Shown one piece after another: positions 9,948 through 20,934 of a DNA stretch of 64,000 nt. Each line of letters begins with the position of its first letter. The stretch's first letter is position 1. The notes below the pieces were generated by a model. The model saw nothing but the letters and a program-made list of their open reading frames with translations. It was not told the origin of the DNA and searched no databases. Source of the DNA: Atherix ibis (lineage: Eukaryota; Arthropoda; Insecta; Diptera; Athericidae); assembly GCA_958298945.1 (NCBI GenBank), contig OY282605.1, positions 10,067,811 through 10,131,810 of the forward strand. The letters run 5' to 3'. The translations under genes were made by a program, and so were the position numbers.

Positions 9948-11199
9948 CCAAGTGTATAAGCTTAAATCCGCTGTTTAATAGTCCAAAAAACACATGTTTT
10001 TTTTTCATAGAAAGCAGAAACAAATTTATTCAAAGTACTTGCCCTCGCTATCTACACATTTTTCCCATCTCTCGGGAAATTTGTGGATACCACGTCAAAA
10101 AAATTTCGAGGCAAACCACTCATCAAGCCATTTTCGGACGTCTTCGTAAGAATCAAAGTGCTGCTCAGCGAGCGCGTGGCCCATCGACGAAAACAGGTGG
10201 TAGTCGGAAGGGGCCAGGTCTGGTAAATAAGCGGGGTGGGGTAGCACCACCAGTTGAGAGTCTCCAAGTAGTTTCGGACCATTTTTGACGTGTGCGATAG
10301 TGCGTTGTCGTGGAGGAAAATCAGATTGTCATGTCTTGGTTGATAATCCGTCCTTTTCTCAAGCAGAGCACGGTGCAATTTGATCAGTTGTTGGTGGTAG
10401 CGGTGGGCATTGACAGTTTCACCAGGTGTCAACATCTCATAGTAGACGATACTCTGCTGATCCCACCAAACGCACTGCATCGTCTTTCGTCCGAAACGAT
10501 TTGGTCTTGGGGAAGATGTTGATGGTTGGCCGGGATCAACCTACGATTTCTTGTGTTTAGGATTCTCGAAATGTATCCACTTTTCATCGCCTGTCGTAAT
10601 CCGATGCAGGAACAACTTTCGTTTTTGTCTGGCGAGCACGATGTCGAATGAGTTTTGGCGTCGCTCCATCTGCCTATCATTCAATTCATGCGGCACCCAT
10701 TTTCCGATCTTTTTAGTCTTCCCCATGCCACGCAGACACATGGAAATGGCTGGTTGAGTAACGCCCAATTGTTCCGCGAGCATTTTTTCCGATTGGGTAT
10801 CGTCTTCGTCCAAAAGAGCCTGCATTTGATGGTCCTCAACCTTCCTAGGCCGATTTTCACGCTACAAAAACACGGGACAAGCCCACAAGTCAAAATTGCC
10901 GTCTTTGAACCGACGAAACCAATCTCGGCACGTTGTTTCCGATAAAACACTGTCACCATATCATTCGATGCAATTCGGCAGTCGATTTCTTCAAATTGAA
11001 GCAGAAAAGCAGAGCTTCACGCATATGGTCTTTTTCTGGCACAAATGATTACCAAAGGAAAAATGTAAGTTGTTGTACGAAATTGCTGACAATGTGCACT
11101 TATTAATGTTGATAGATGTTAAACTCATAAAAAAAAGTATAGCGTGGTAGCTCACTTACGCCATCTATGACTAAACAGCGGATTTAAGCTTATACCACT
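9948..11199 (-). mobile_element. Mos1-type (mauritiana) mariner, copy A, dead
   Basis: About 1.25 kb. The left end (3' end of the element) is CCAAGTGTATAAGCTTAAAT continuing into CCGCTGTTT. The right end carries the complementary AAACAGCGGATTTAAGCTTATA, but its outermost bases are altered. TA precedes 9948. The terminal repeat is the same as in the copies at 20.9 and 58.5 kb and resembles the CCAGGTGTA start known for Mos1-like elements. Transposase frames on the minus strand are broken in several places. Confidence 0.9.
10026..11042 (-). pseudogene. Mos1-type mariner transposase, copy A, multiple frameshifts and lost start
   Basis: Minus-strand fragments line up with a Mos1-like transposase of about 345 residues. 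They include ALLDEDDTQSEKMLAEQLGVTQPAISMCLRGMGK (quoted in pieces: ALLDEDDTQ, QLGVTQPAISM), WVPHELNDRQMERR, ITTGDEKWIHFENPKHKKS (first Asp), VWWDQQSIVYYEML, LIFLHDNALSHTSKM (second Asp). A one-base deletion near 10248-10253 (CTGGTGGTG where copy C has CTGGGAGGTG) throws the SPDLAPSDYH region, with the third Asp, out of frame. The same site is hit in copy B. The region of the start codon is deleted: ATGTCTAGT in copy B is missing here near 11040. The usual C-terminal EGKYFE and stop are recognisable at 10026-10045 in another frame. Confidence 0.9.
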
Positions 11200-12604
11200 A
11201 TTAATTTTCAAGCATAATTTTCCAATGAAAATTTTACCCATTTTCAAAGTGAGTGCACATACACAAAACATTTTCATGCATTCGTTCATAGAATAAAAGT
11301 GCACTGCGAATTTAGGCTAAACGACGTTGAAAGAATTTTCCTGGGACCAGGAGTGCACATATGAATAAGTCCTGCCGAGACTGTTGTATAATATTATCTC
11401 TTCTATACAAAAACCATTGACATAGATTTTTATTTAACTGGGGAGCAATTAATTATAATTTATTTTAAATAGTATGACCGCTATGGGACTGGCCTTACTG
11501 CAATTCTTGTGATCAGAGGGAATATTATCACCAGCGTTTATTGGCATTATTTGAGTCATCTTCATAGCTGCAACTCTATTCAACACATTGTGCTTATTTA
11601 TTTCTAAATTGAATAGAAACAGAAAGTGGAAATATTTATAGGAATTTATAATTATTCAAATAATTTAAATTGGAAATTTTCCCCAAGGACTTGTGTCCAA
11701 TGGCATTTCAGTCATTCATAAGATTAAAATCCAAATGAGGTAGTTTGCCCAGAATTTAAAATTTAATAATAATAGTGAATTGGATTTGAAATATTCTAAT
11801 TTTAGTGTAAATCTCTAAATAACACGGTACAGATTGCACTATTCGATGACGATCTAATCTTACATTTTGTTGACCTATTTATGAATGCCATTTTTTCAAA
11901 ATCTTCCCCTTTGAGCAAATTTACTATAAGGCAAGTGGGGTATCATAAAAATATAAGTCATCAAATTACTCTATCAATTCCCAGTACAAAATGAATTGAG
12001 TTCAGATATTTCTTGTTCCGAAGATCTAATTGACGGCAATAGAATCGGAATTGATGGTCGTCCTTAATAAAGTCGCACCACAATCAGAAGACATCAGAAG
12101 AATCAAGCAAGTAGCATCGTCTGGCGCCAAATTCCCAAACCACAAAACTTTCACAATTCTGATTATTTTACGAGAAAATATTATTTGTTGCTGACTGTTT
12201 AGTTTTTTTCTTATATAAGCTTATAAATTCTTTTAATACTGCCATCATAGCAATATAAAAATGTCCTTCTTTTTAGCTCGATAATATTTAAAGCTTTCGG
12301 TTTCCGCAATTGAATCGTTTCTAATATATTCTGACCGATATTATCAATTGGTATTAATGTTGGTATAACTAATTTTATGAATGCATAGAACTTCCGATGG
12401 TAATAAAGGATTTTTTCTCTCTATCAAATTTATGCTATAATCGAAAATTTATTCCAAGATTTTTCTAATATCTTCTATGAGCATTAAGATGACGTATCAT
12501 ATTTGGCAAACATATTTGAAAAAAATATTTTTGTATTAGAAGATTTTATACATAAAATAGAAGAATTATTATTTTTTCTTTAGATTTTTTAAAATTAAAT
12601 ATTT
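11200..12604. other. AT-rich intergenic sequence, no gene seen
   Basis: No coding signal. One copy of the ATAACACGGT motif, discussed at 12940-13090, lies near 11819. Confidence 0.5.
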
Positions 12605-12795
12605 TGGTCTAGGCCAGCTGCGTCAAAAAACTTCAGGCTGACACTCCCAGAACTTCCAGATTGACACTCCCAGAATGTGTTTCTAATTGGCTAACGTTGG
12701 CCTACCTCGTCCCCTGGGATCATAAAAGGACTACTGCAGACTTTCCGGATAGGATCTTCTAAGCTTAATACAAATTTAGATGGCACATTGTCAAA
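12605..12795 (-). repeat. Second copy of the 7505-7690 dispersed repeat
   Basis: Same orientation and order of blocks as 7505-7690 (GGTCTAGGCCAGCTG, GCAGACTTTCCG, AGGATCTTCTAAGCTTAA, GATGGCACATTGTC). It has a small internal duplication: CTGACACTCCCAGAA and TTGACACTCCCAGAA near 12632-12675. No open frame is kept. Confidence 0.6.
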
Positions 12796-12939
12796 TCAGA
12801 TGCCAGTCAATAAATAATTTTGACTATAAACTGAATACTAACTGGAATCTTATTAAATGTCTAGAAAAATTTTGCATGATCAAACTGTGTATCTGGCTTT
12901 GGATTTGATTGGCACCTACGATACCGTACGGTGTATATC

Positions 12940-13090
12940 TAGAATGCAGTTACAGGTAACTTTCTAACAATACGGTTTCACTATTACACGATTAGAAAAT
13001 TGCAAAATCCCTCCTACAATACGGTTTCATGTTAACGCGGTAATGAAGTTGCGAAAATACTCGCATAACACGGTATAGGCCTGTTGAATA
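12940..13090 (+). repeat. Cluster of ATACGGTTTCA / ATAACACGGT motifs
   Basis: Four spaced copies of an A-A/T-A-C-G-C/G-T motif: CAATACGGTTTCAC, CAATACGGTTTCATG, TTAACGCGGTAATG and CATAACACGGTATAG. Related motifs recur at 15010-15045. Subterminal arrays of this type occur at the ends of some pogo/Tigger-like DNA transposons. No transposase of that type was seen between the clusters. Confidence 0.45.
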
Positions 13091-13329
13091 ACTCGGAGGA
13101 TATCTACACGGAAAGTTCCATGGGGATACTCTCGATATCTTACTGGAAAATCATTTTTGTAGATTGGTACAATCCAATGCGATCCAAGACCTCCCCATCC
13201 TAGATAATGGTAAAAATTCAGAGCTATTTTAGAAGAATTTTTGACTATTTTGTCAAAAATTCTTCCAGAGAGGCTATAGAATTTTTACAGAATTTTTGAC
13301 TAAATCCTTCAAACCATTTATCAAATATC

Positions 13330-14500
13330 CGAGGGGTGATGGTATTTTCTCCAACCTGTTACAGCAAAATTTGCAAGTATTGAGCCCCAAAGCTACTGAT
13401 TTGGCTACGTTGCCAAGTCCGGGAGGGAAGGTAAAGTGTTTTTTTTTATCCGAACCCGAGAGACGCTGTAGGTGCTCATCAAAATCTTTCAGACCTATCA
13501 GCCTTATATTGTTCCTAGTTAAAGCTATGGAAAAGGTTCTAGAATGTAACATTCTGAAGAAGAATCCTCTACACATCAATTAGTTTGCGTATCAAAAGGG
13601 CAAATCTGCTGAAACTACCCTACACGAAGTCGTCTACAAATTAGGAAAAATATGTCTTGCTATGGAAACAGCTTTTTGTGCATTCCTCGACGTAGACGAG
13701 GCATTTGGTAATACTTCCTATGAGTCCATAGAGATCCCGGCTTATGGCAGAGGGGTAAGGGGAGAGGGGGAGTTGTGGTCACTGGAAGAAAGGATCCTTG
13801 TATTTAACACAAATGGTTCTCAAACGGATGTTGGTTGTTGGGGTGGCTGTAGTTCTGGTGAATCCCCATCTATTTTTTTGGTATTGAGTTATGTGCTAGA
13901 GGGGGTATCAGAACGAGCCTACATTGAAAGCTCTTATCTTATCTTATATCTAATCCTAGCTAGTTTGGGATATTTTCACGGTCTTAAATTAACTGGCTAA
14001 ATACAACAAAGTAATTTTTTGTGGATGCCATGTCATGAGGGTATTGCGGGTAATTAACTAGCAGACAAACTTGCTGAAAGCGGAGCAAATATTCCGTTCA
14101 TTGGACCGGAACCTTTCTGTAGCTTGAATCAGAACCGTTTTGTAGCTATCCAAAGGGCCACCTGGAATCGATTATTCCGTCAAGAAGCTATCCGGGAATG
14201 AGTTACTCTGAAAAAAAATATCGCCTTTTCTAAAAACATATGTTCGAGGTCCTGAAACTTAACAAACCAGACCTAAGGCTACTCACTAATCTGTTAGGAT
14301 ATCATTTTAATAATATGGGCAAATCTGAGAGAATAATCGGTTGTTTTTGTTCCGAAGAGAATGAAACGTCGGAGCATCTACTCTGTGCTTGTAATGACAT
14401 TGCCCGCCAGAGACTTTTGTATCTTTGTTTGGTATTCTCTGATCCCCCACTGGATTGTCCGATCACCAACCTACGTGATATTAAGATTCGGTAAAATCCT
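13330..14500 (+). pseudogene. Non-LTR retrotransposon ORF2 remnant with RNase H region, internally deleted
   Basis: Plus-strand blocks follow the order of a Jockey/I-group ORF2. KSFRPISLILFLVKAMEKV lies at about 13484-13540. YQKGKSAETTLHEVVYKL comes after a stop near 13580. AFLDVDEAFGNTSYESI (reverse transcriptase motif A) lies at 13680-13725. There is then a sudden jump to an RNase H-like ILVFNTNGSQTD (about 13794-13830), CHEGIAGN.LADKLAESGA (14031-14085), GPEPFC (14104-14121) and a closing CFCSEENETSEHLLCAC (14341-14390). The YADD-containing core is missing, so a large internal deletion separates motif A from RNase H. Several in-frame stops are present. It is long dead. Confidence 0.8.
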
Positions 14501-16269
14501 CAATATTAATATTACATGAGTTAGGATTATTCACTACAAAATACCTTATTGGTCGAAGTGGTTATGAGAGTATATGCCTGTTGCTACTCTCCTTATTATT
14601 ATTATCAGTAGAAAGCTTACTTGAATCCCCAGAAAATAGGATTAGTGGAATATTACGGGGGAATAGTATTCCCCACTTAGTGAAAAATATTCAATCATTT
14701 TTTCTGGACCCTTATTATGAAAGGTGTCGAAAAGTTCAATTAGGTGCTGGAAAATAGGGCCTATGTTCATGCAATAAGATTTACTGAGAACTCAGGGCCA
14801 GCAAACAGACAAAAATACATGATTTTTTAAAGAGAGCAGAAAATGTAAAAAATCCTAACGAAGAAGTGGGTTCAGAAAGTGATAATGTTGTTGGATCGAA
14901 AAAACGCTCTGGCCTGTGCTGGTCAGTAATAAAAGATGCAATTTAATTAAAATATATTTTCAATAAAAATTATTAAATTAAAAAAAAAAGTTCTCGGAAC
15001 GCATCCCTCTTAGTCTCGTATAACACGGTTCTACATAACACGGTATTTTCTAGATAAAGAAATTTTTTATTGCCTTTTTTTATAAATAAGCAAAATAAGG
15101 GAGAAAATTTCTCTTTCTTGTATATCATAATTTTCTGATAAGATAATTCAACAACAAAAAAAAGTCCTTACAATAATAATATTTAAAAAAAAAACCTCAT
15201 TTAATATTCATTTGAATGCCTATCTTCTGTTATATAAATATGTTTTGTTATGTTTCAACATTTGTATGTCCCCCTGCTTTAGTAGAATTTATGATTTCCC
15301 TTTGTACAGTATAATTTTCACTTACTTACCAGTGACTAATGATGTACAGTATCCATAAGGACGAAAGTCTGTCGCGACATTTTCATTTTAGATAGTCTAG
15401 CAATGCGTTATCACGTTTTTAAGTAGTATTTTTTTTATAGGACAAAAATTTTTGAAATTATGGCAAATCAGCGATAAGTGCAAATTATTCTAGTTATAAT
15501 AAACAGAGAAAAATTCATGGAATGGAATGTATTTTATGTGACATTAGGAATCATGTTGCAATCGTTATTTTCATTTGGACAGATTTTACGACTTCAAACT
15601 ATATAATTTTAGTATCAACGGCCAATAGCAATGGTAATAAATATTATATTATTATTATTTTTTTATTGTGGTTCTTCAATATGACATAATCAATATATTA
15701 TTAATGTCTTTGGCAAATATAAAATTTTTTTTAGTATACGAAATTACTGATACTCGACACTTGAGTGCTGCTAATTTTTATTACTGGTCACAAATTACTA
15801 TCAGATCTCCTATAAAATCGTTGTACAAATAGTTTTTTTTCAAATCTAAGGTGATATATAATATTTTCGTAGAATTCTGATATTTTTGGATTATTATAAA
15901 AAATGCGGAAAATTTGGAATTATTGATTTTTTCGAATGACGCGTAAGATTATGGAAAACCCCTTATGTGACTCATTGCATTTGTGAATGGAAAAAAATCA
16001 GTGTTTTTTAATCATTTTTAATATTATCAGAGTTTAAATATTATTAATTCAAGGCTTTTGATTAATCAAAAAATATAAAAAAAATATTAATTTTCTGATT
16101 GTTGGCATAATTTTTGCATGAAGATAAATTTCATAAGTAAATTTTTCAGAAAAAAACTTTGCAAATTTTTCTATATTTGACATTTTTTGTTATTATATAA
16201 AAAAAAATTATAGAAAAGTATTTATTTATATAGAAGGGATAGGGGGTATGGTTATAGGATTTTTTTTTG
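14501..16269. other. AT-rich intergenic sequence; second ACGGT cluster near 15010-15045
   Basis: No gene is supported. CTCGTATAACACGGTTCTAC and CATAACACGGTATTTTC at 15010-15045 repeat the motif of 12940-13090 in the same orientation and could mark one end of an old DNA transposon. The rest is A/T-rich and unremarkable. Confidence 0.5.
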
Positions 16270-16620
16270 TAATGGTTTCATCCCCTTTCAAGGAAATCTA
16301 TACATTTTCGGAAGCGTTGTTTTCACTCACGGTATCAGAGTGGAAACAATGCCTGCTTTGGCTTGTTGGTAACATCCCTTTTGGACACTATCGATAGTAC
16401 TAAGATAACATCCTTTCAAGTTTTTTTTGTTTGTTTTGGGAACGCTAAAAAAATATCACAAGGACTCAGATCAGATAAATAGGGAAGGTATTCCTTTTAC
16501 CAACTAAAGACGAGTTAGGGGAGATGGCCTTATGGTATATGGTGTTGTGATTGGTGGAGCATCCAATTATCTGCCATGTCCGACAAATTTTTCTGAGTCT
16601 TACAATTCTTTTTTTTTTAT
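16270..16620 (-). pseudogene. D34D mariner transposase C-terminal remnant
   Basis: The reverse complement gives a decayed DN..APP block (second catalytic site) followed by LPYLSDLSPCDIFLAFPK. That is the PPYSPDLSPCDFFLFPKLK block with the third catalytic Asp, at about 16430-16510. Beyond it are relics of the KDVIL..LSI region shared with the array at 56 kb. There are many stops and small indels and no terminal repeats. Flanks show no gene. Confidence 0.6.
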
Positions 16621-17340
16621 AAAAAAGTCCTTACAAGATTCCATATTTTGATGAGTTTTCTATGTTGAAAAGCTCCCTATTAAAAATTTAAAATTTGTAG
16701 ATATAATGGTACATTGTGGCTCAAAATTTTGATGGAACAGCGTTTGCTTTAAATTTTCGTTGAAACGCATTTATTCGTAACGAACTACAAAAACAAATAT
16801 TCAAGCTGCCAGAAAAATCTCCTCTACACCGTCCTGTTCACCTCTACACCGTCTAAAATATCAAAACCTTTAAAGATAGATAGACTAGAAATAAATATGC
16901 ATTGGCAAAATATCTTCAAACCATTTTGCAAAACAAATACTCTCAAATTTGGGCAAGTAAACTTCTCCGAATTCGAAGTGGTTCAATCGCACCACGTTCG
17001 GTAACCCACGTCGTTCTTTATGTCATTCTTATGGATTTCAACTCATCAGTCACAATAGTTTAAATAACCCAGACTATCTAACCACATAACGCAGAATTTC
17101 TTTTTGAATAGAACGCCTTCATTTTGGAGCTCCTACTCTCAATACCATTTCTAAGACCTATTTTTAACCATTTTAATATAATCCAAAAAAATTAATAATC
17201 TCTAACTTTTCTCTCCAATCAAAATAGCTTCATAGTCATGACACTACAAAATGTCTTCTAGCTATTATTTCAAAGACCGTACAGACAAACAAAGAAACAT
17301 AGCCTCAGTTATCCACACTCTATAGGGTCGTGTAGTTACA
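16621..17340. other. Intergenic sequence, no gene seen
   Basis: No supported feature. Base composition is slightly more mixed than neighbouring AT-rich DNA, and I could not recognise coding blocks on either strand. Confidence 0.4.
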
Positions 17341-17357
17341 GAACAAGGTTGAAATTT

Positions 17358-18091
17358 TTACGGTACTTCTAGGATGGAGGGAAAGTCTAAAATTAGTACT
17401 GCCAGATGGCTTTTAATAATGCTAGTATCGTAAATGTTGGTAGTATATAAAAAGTGTTCCAAACTGCACGAAAGAAGAATTGTTTCTTGGGCTGTATGGC
17501 ATGTGGTACCGTTTTGTTGAAACCACATGTCATTCACATCCAATATCTTGCAATTTAAGCACAAAAAACTGGTTTATCATGTTAAACTCTTAACTGTTAT
17601 TGCCTGACCAGCTGCATTTTCGAAGAAGAATAGTCCGATGATGTCTCCAGCCCAAAATCTGCACCAAACAGTGAAACGATGTGGATACAATCACTCGTAA
17701 ATTTTCTGAACCCCAAATGCAGCAATTTTGTTGGTTAACCAAGTCATCAAGATAAAAATAAGCCTCATCGGTGAAGATGATTTTGTTCGAAAAACCAGCA
17801 AACTTCATTCACTGTGCGTGGTCTGTACGCTTCAGTTCTTAACTCAATTGAACTTTTTGCTGCAATAGAGCTTCTCGAAATATCCAATTCATGACTACGG
17901 TGCCGAGTTTATGTTACTGGAGTCTCAGCAACACTCTCACGAATATTTTGTGTTGAATGAATTGTTATCGTTAAATCACTGTTCCGAGCATATTTGGTAC
18001 GAAAATTGCGAACTATAGCTGCCAAACCTTAATTATTTTTAAAATATTGCTCAATAATGAAAACGCGCAGTTCTTTTGTATAGCCCTCCAT
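17358..18091 (-). pseudogene. DD41D mariner transposase, decayed copy
   Basis: A minus-strand ATG at 18089-18091 begins MEGYTKELRVFIIEQYF, the usual N-terminal helix of this family. Further on come a stop, VAETPVT.TRHRSHELDISRSS (second helix-turn-helix region), IIFTDEAYFYL (first catalytic Asp), VNQQNCCIWGSEN, and then MWFQQNGTTCHTAQET. The second catalytic residue is Asn rather than Asp in QQNG. The WPPRSCDL..LD block with the third site is not recognisable. Several frameshifts are present. Terminal repeats were not found, although TGTTCCAAACACCACGCAAA (reverse complement near 18190-18210) may be part of one. Confidence 0.8.
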
Positions 18092-19050
18092 TTTTAACAG
18101 CTCTCAACTGTCAGCTGTCACATTGTCTCTTTTTGTTTTATTGGCAATACTTTACCGCAACAAATGGCGCAAAATTCAAATTTTGCGTGGTGTTTGGAAC
18201 ACATAATTTTTATTTTTATTTAGAACTTTCCTAAATTAATTTGTATTATTTTATTATCATTATTAATGAAACATTCACTTTTCACTATTATTTTAAAGAA
18301 AATTCCACATAATTTCAAAAAAAAATTTAGCATCTAATCGCTTATTATAGTATCTTTTCTACGATTTTTATTGTTATCTCTTTAAAATTTAATTGAATAA
18401 ACGATAAATTGGAAAATAAAATTTATATTAAATTTGATAACAATTTTTTTAAAAGAATTAAAAAAGAAATATTTTTAATTACATTTAATCTGAGACAGTA
18501 TTTTTTATGCCACTTGTCAAATTTAATTTCCATTTCCAAAAAGATCGTGAATTATTTTTTAGATTTATTCTATTATTAAATATGGTAATTTATGTTCACA
18601 TTTGGAAATTGGAAAAATAATCTTTCGAGCAAATAATGAATCAAATAAAAATCTTCATGAATTCTATTTCAATCCAATATTTAATTAAGTTTTAATTAAT
18701 CAAATGGAGGCGAACAAAAAATTATTTTTTGTTATTTAAAAAAAATTCATATCCTTTATCAAATAGGCAGAGTTGAATGATAAATTTCAATTATAATATT
18801 TACCAATAATTATACGATTGAATTTTGCCTTCCTTTTTCTCAATAATAATTCCCCTACGTTCATCAAGCATTTAATTTTGTTAAATAAAATTTAACAAAT
18901 TCCAATTAATTTTAATTAAAAAAAATTTTTTTAGAATTTAATTTACTCAAAAAAAAGTTATTTTTCGTTTTACAAAAAATTATTAATTTTATTATAAAAA
19001 GTGCAAAATAAAATATCCTTAATATAATGGCGGTAATTTAAAAGGAATAT
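18092..19050. other. Very AT-rich spacer downstream of the trypsin gene
   Basis: Almost pure A/T from 18230 onward, with no coding signal. It separates the DD41D remnant from the 3' end of the protease gene. Confidence 0.5.
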
Positions 19051-19069
19051 TTTTATTATAGAATCGAAT

Positions 19070-19075
19070 TTTATT
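19070..19075 (-). terminator. Polyadenylation signal overlapping the stop codon
   Basis: On the minus strand the last Gln codon, the TAA stop and the next base form AATAAA (19075-19070). A second AATAAA lies at 19057-19052. Either could direct cleavage, giving a very short 3' untranslated region. Confidence 0.6.
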
Positions 19076-19838
19076 GTTTAACATATAGATCAATCCATTC
19101 TCGGAGTGCAGCAACATTTGCGTATACACCTGGGAATTCAGCTAGCGCACAATCAATACCCCACGAAACCACACCGTAAAGCATATCATCGACAACGAAC
19201 GGACCCCCGGAATCAGCACGGCAGGCATCAACCCCACCATTCTCTGCGGCAGCACAAATCATTTTATCACTTATCAAACTACCATGGAAGCGTCTGCATT
19301 CATTTGGCGTAAGTACAGGAACTAAAACTGATTGAAGGTGTTCCGGCATGCGTCCAGTTGAGTTGAGGAGACCCCATCCGCTCACTAAACCCTTCTTGTG
19401 ATATGGCAATGGTGAGGACAGATCGGCCATGCGTATCGGTTGGATCTGGCTTGAGAATTGCAAATCTTCTTTCAGCCAAATTATGGCAACGTCATAGTCA
19501 AAGTTGCGTGGATTAAAGTCGGGATGACCCACAAATTTCTCTACCGGAATCGAGACGCCTCCTGATGATTGCAAGGTAGCTCCAGCTCGAACAGCAAGCA
19601 TTCCAGGTTCGGCACCTAAGAGACAGTGATTCGCTGTCAGAATAGTATTCTTGTTGATTATAGAACCTCCGCAGTGGTGAAATTCGAAAACGGTTATCGA
19701 AACCTGCCAAGGTACATCCTCGATTGGCGTATCCCAGCCCCCAACGATTCTACCATCCAGAATTGGCTTTAGGGCTGGCGGTATAACAGCAGCATTTGCG
19801 ACAGCGACAACACCAAAAATCAATGCCAAACGAAACAT
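19071..19838 (-). CDS. Secreted trypsin-like serine protease (S1A family)
   Basis: 255-residue protein with residues 1-16 as signal peptide (MFRLALIFGVVAVANA), a 14-residue propeptide ending LDGR, and the mature chain starting IVGG at 31. The triad is His71 (TANHC), Asp116 (DYDVAII) and Ser210 (ADSGGP). Asp204 occupies the specificity position 189 and Gly227/Gly237 occupy 216/226, so trypsin-like cleavage after Lys/Arg is expected. Six cysteines fit the three conserved pairs (42-58, 168-182, 191-220). Two oddities are Ala at position 193 (CRADSGG instead of CxGDSGG), in the oxyanion hole, and Asn at 56. I chose the ATG at 19838 because the frame upstream holds only a TTG before the TATA region. 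There is no intron and no frame damage, so it is probably a functional digestive or related secreted enzyme. Confidence 0.95.
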   Translation of the reverse strand: MFRLALIFGVVAVANAAVIPPALKPILDGRIVGGWDTPIEDVPWQVSITVFEFHHCGGSIINKNTILTANHCLLGAEPGMLAVRAGATLQSSGGVSIPVEKFVGHPDFNPRNFDYDVAIIWLKEDLQFSSQIQPIRMADLSSPLPYHKKGLVSGWGLLNSTGRMPEHLQSVLVPVLTPNECRRFHGSLISDKMICAAAENGGVDACRADSGGPFVVDDMLYGVVSWGIDCALAEFPGVYANVAALREWIDLYVKQ

Positions 19839-19876
19839 TTTGCACAACAATCACTACTAAACCAACAAATACGCTC

Positions 19877-19883
19877 TTTTATA
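19877..19883 (-). promoter_or_regulatory. TATA box of the trypsin gene
   Basis: TATAAAA on the minus strand, ending 39 bp upstream of the ATG. About 25 bp downstream of its first base the sequence GGTTTAGT (minus strand, near 19863-19856) resembles an arthropod initiator. That would give a 5' untranslated region of about 20 bases. The transcription start is inferred. Confidence 0.7.
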
Positions 19884-19906
19884 AGAGCTTTTGCTCGTAA
19901 GTTTTT

Positions 19907-19943
19907 CTTATCATCTTGATAAGATATAAGATCGTTGTTATCA
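19907..19943 (-). promoter_or_regulatory. Cluster of three GATA sites upstream of the trypsin TATA box
   Basis: GATAAG on the minus strand at 19912-19907, GATAAG on the plus strand at 19918-19923, and TGATAA on the minus strand at 19943-19938. The first two form a near-palindrome 24-46 bp upstream of the TATA box. GATA factors are known activators of midgut protease genes in insects, so gut expression is the natural inference. Confidence 0.55.
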
Positions 19944-20934
19944 GTGAAGCTTTCTTGTTTTTTATTGTTCGACAAGACAATGCTTTTATTTTGTTTTTTT
20001 TGTTTTTTTTTTTTACTGGGATGTACAAGAACTTCCATCATGATGTTTTTTTGTAGTACGTACGTTAAGGGAATTACCAATCGAATAAAGTCTTCAAATT
20101 TCCTATTGATAAGTACTCGTACTTGAACAATATCACTGCAATCTTGAGAATGCGTAGTTTCTTTTTAAAATTAGCGTAATTATGATGAAAGTGGACATTT
20201 TTAATAAGAAAATTTATTTAGTCTTTAAAAATATGATGTGATCAATTGTATCGAATTGGTTAGTTATTATTTTAATTGTGAATTTATTAGTAAGACTGAT
20301 AAGAAATGTTGGACCACGTGTCAGAACAAATCTGCGTACTAATTTTAATATAGTTTTTTTTCTTCCAAAGATTAGATAAAAATAATATTATTTAATTAAC
20401 GCCAAACAAATCTTACAGTTAACCTTGGGGTTTCACTAATGATTGATATTCTATTTCCAAATCTTACTTCCAATGGTGTTTAACTAAAACTGACTATCTA
20501 ATGATTTATTTTCGTCTGCTAGATTTAATTGTCGCAAGTTAACTGATTATGCTAAGAGATGGCGCCATATATGCTAAATGGCATAGTTCTTAAAAACTTA
20601 GAGCACTCGAAATCTAATAATAATTAGTTGAATAATAGACAATAATGACTTTATTCAAATATATAATTATTTTCTTACGACAATATTAAAAAATTTATTC
20701 GGCACGAAGATAAATGTGGTTTTTAGTTCGATGAGTAAAATAATAGATGTTACGCACAGCAGTTGAACCAAATTATTTTGCAAAAACAAACGGGGTCTAT
20801 AGCTTAATTTTAAGTTAATAGATGGGTAAGGGTTGGCAGAGGGGATTTTTGGTTTATTGCAATTCCGCGGAATTTTTTGGCGTCAGTAAAATTTGTACAC
20901 ACATAAGCCAATTGTCTATCCAATTTACTCTTTA
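19944..20934. other. Upstream region of the trypsin gene; no gene seen
   Basis: AT-rich, with T-runs near 19990-20015. It contains one AGATGGCGC at 20557-20565, the same motif that forms the core of the repeat family at 29.7-41.9 kb. No coding signal was found. Confidence 0.5.

Noticed and set aside
19839..19850. Extension of the trypsin reading frame by four codons upstream of the ATG
   Set aside because: The apparent first codon at 19850 is TTG, not ATG. The extension lies in the expected 5' untranslated region and would disturb the signal peptide. The ATG at 19838 gives a clean signal peptide.
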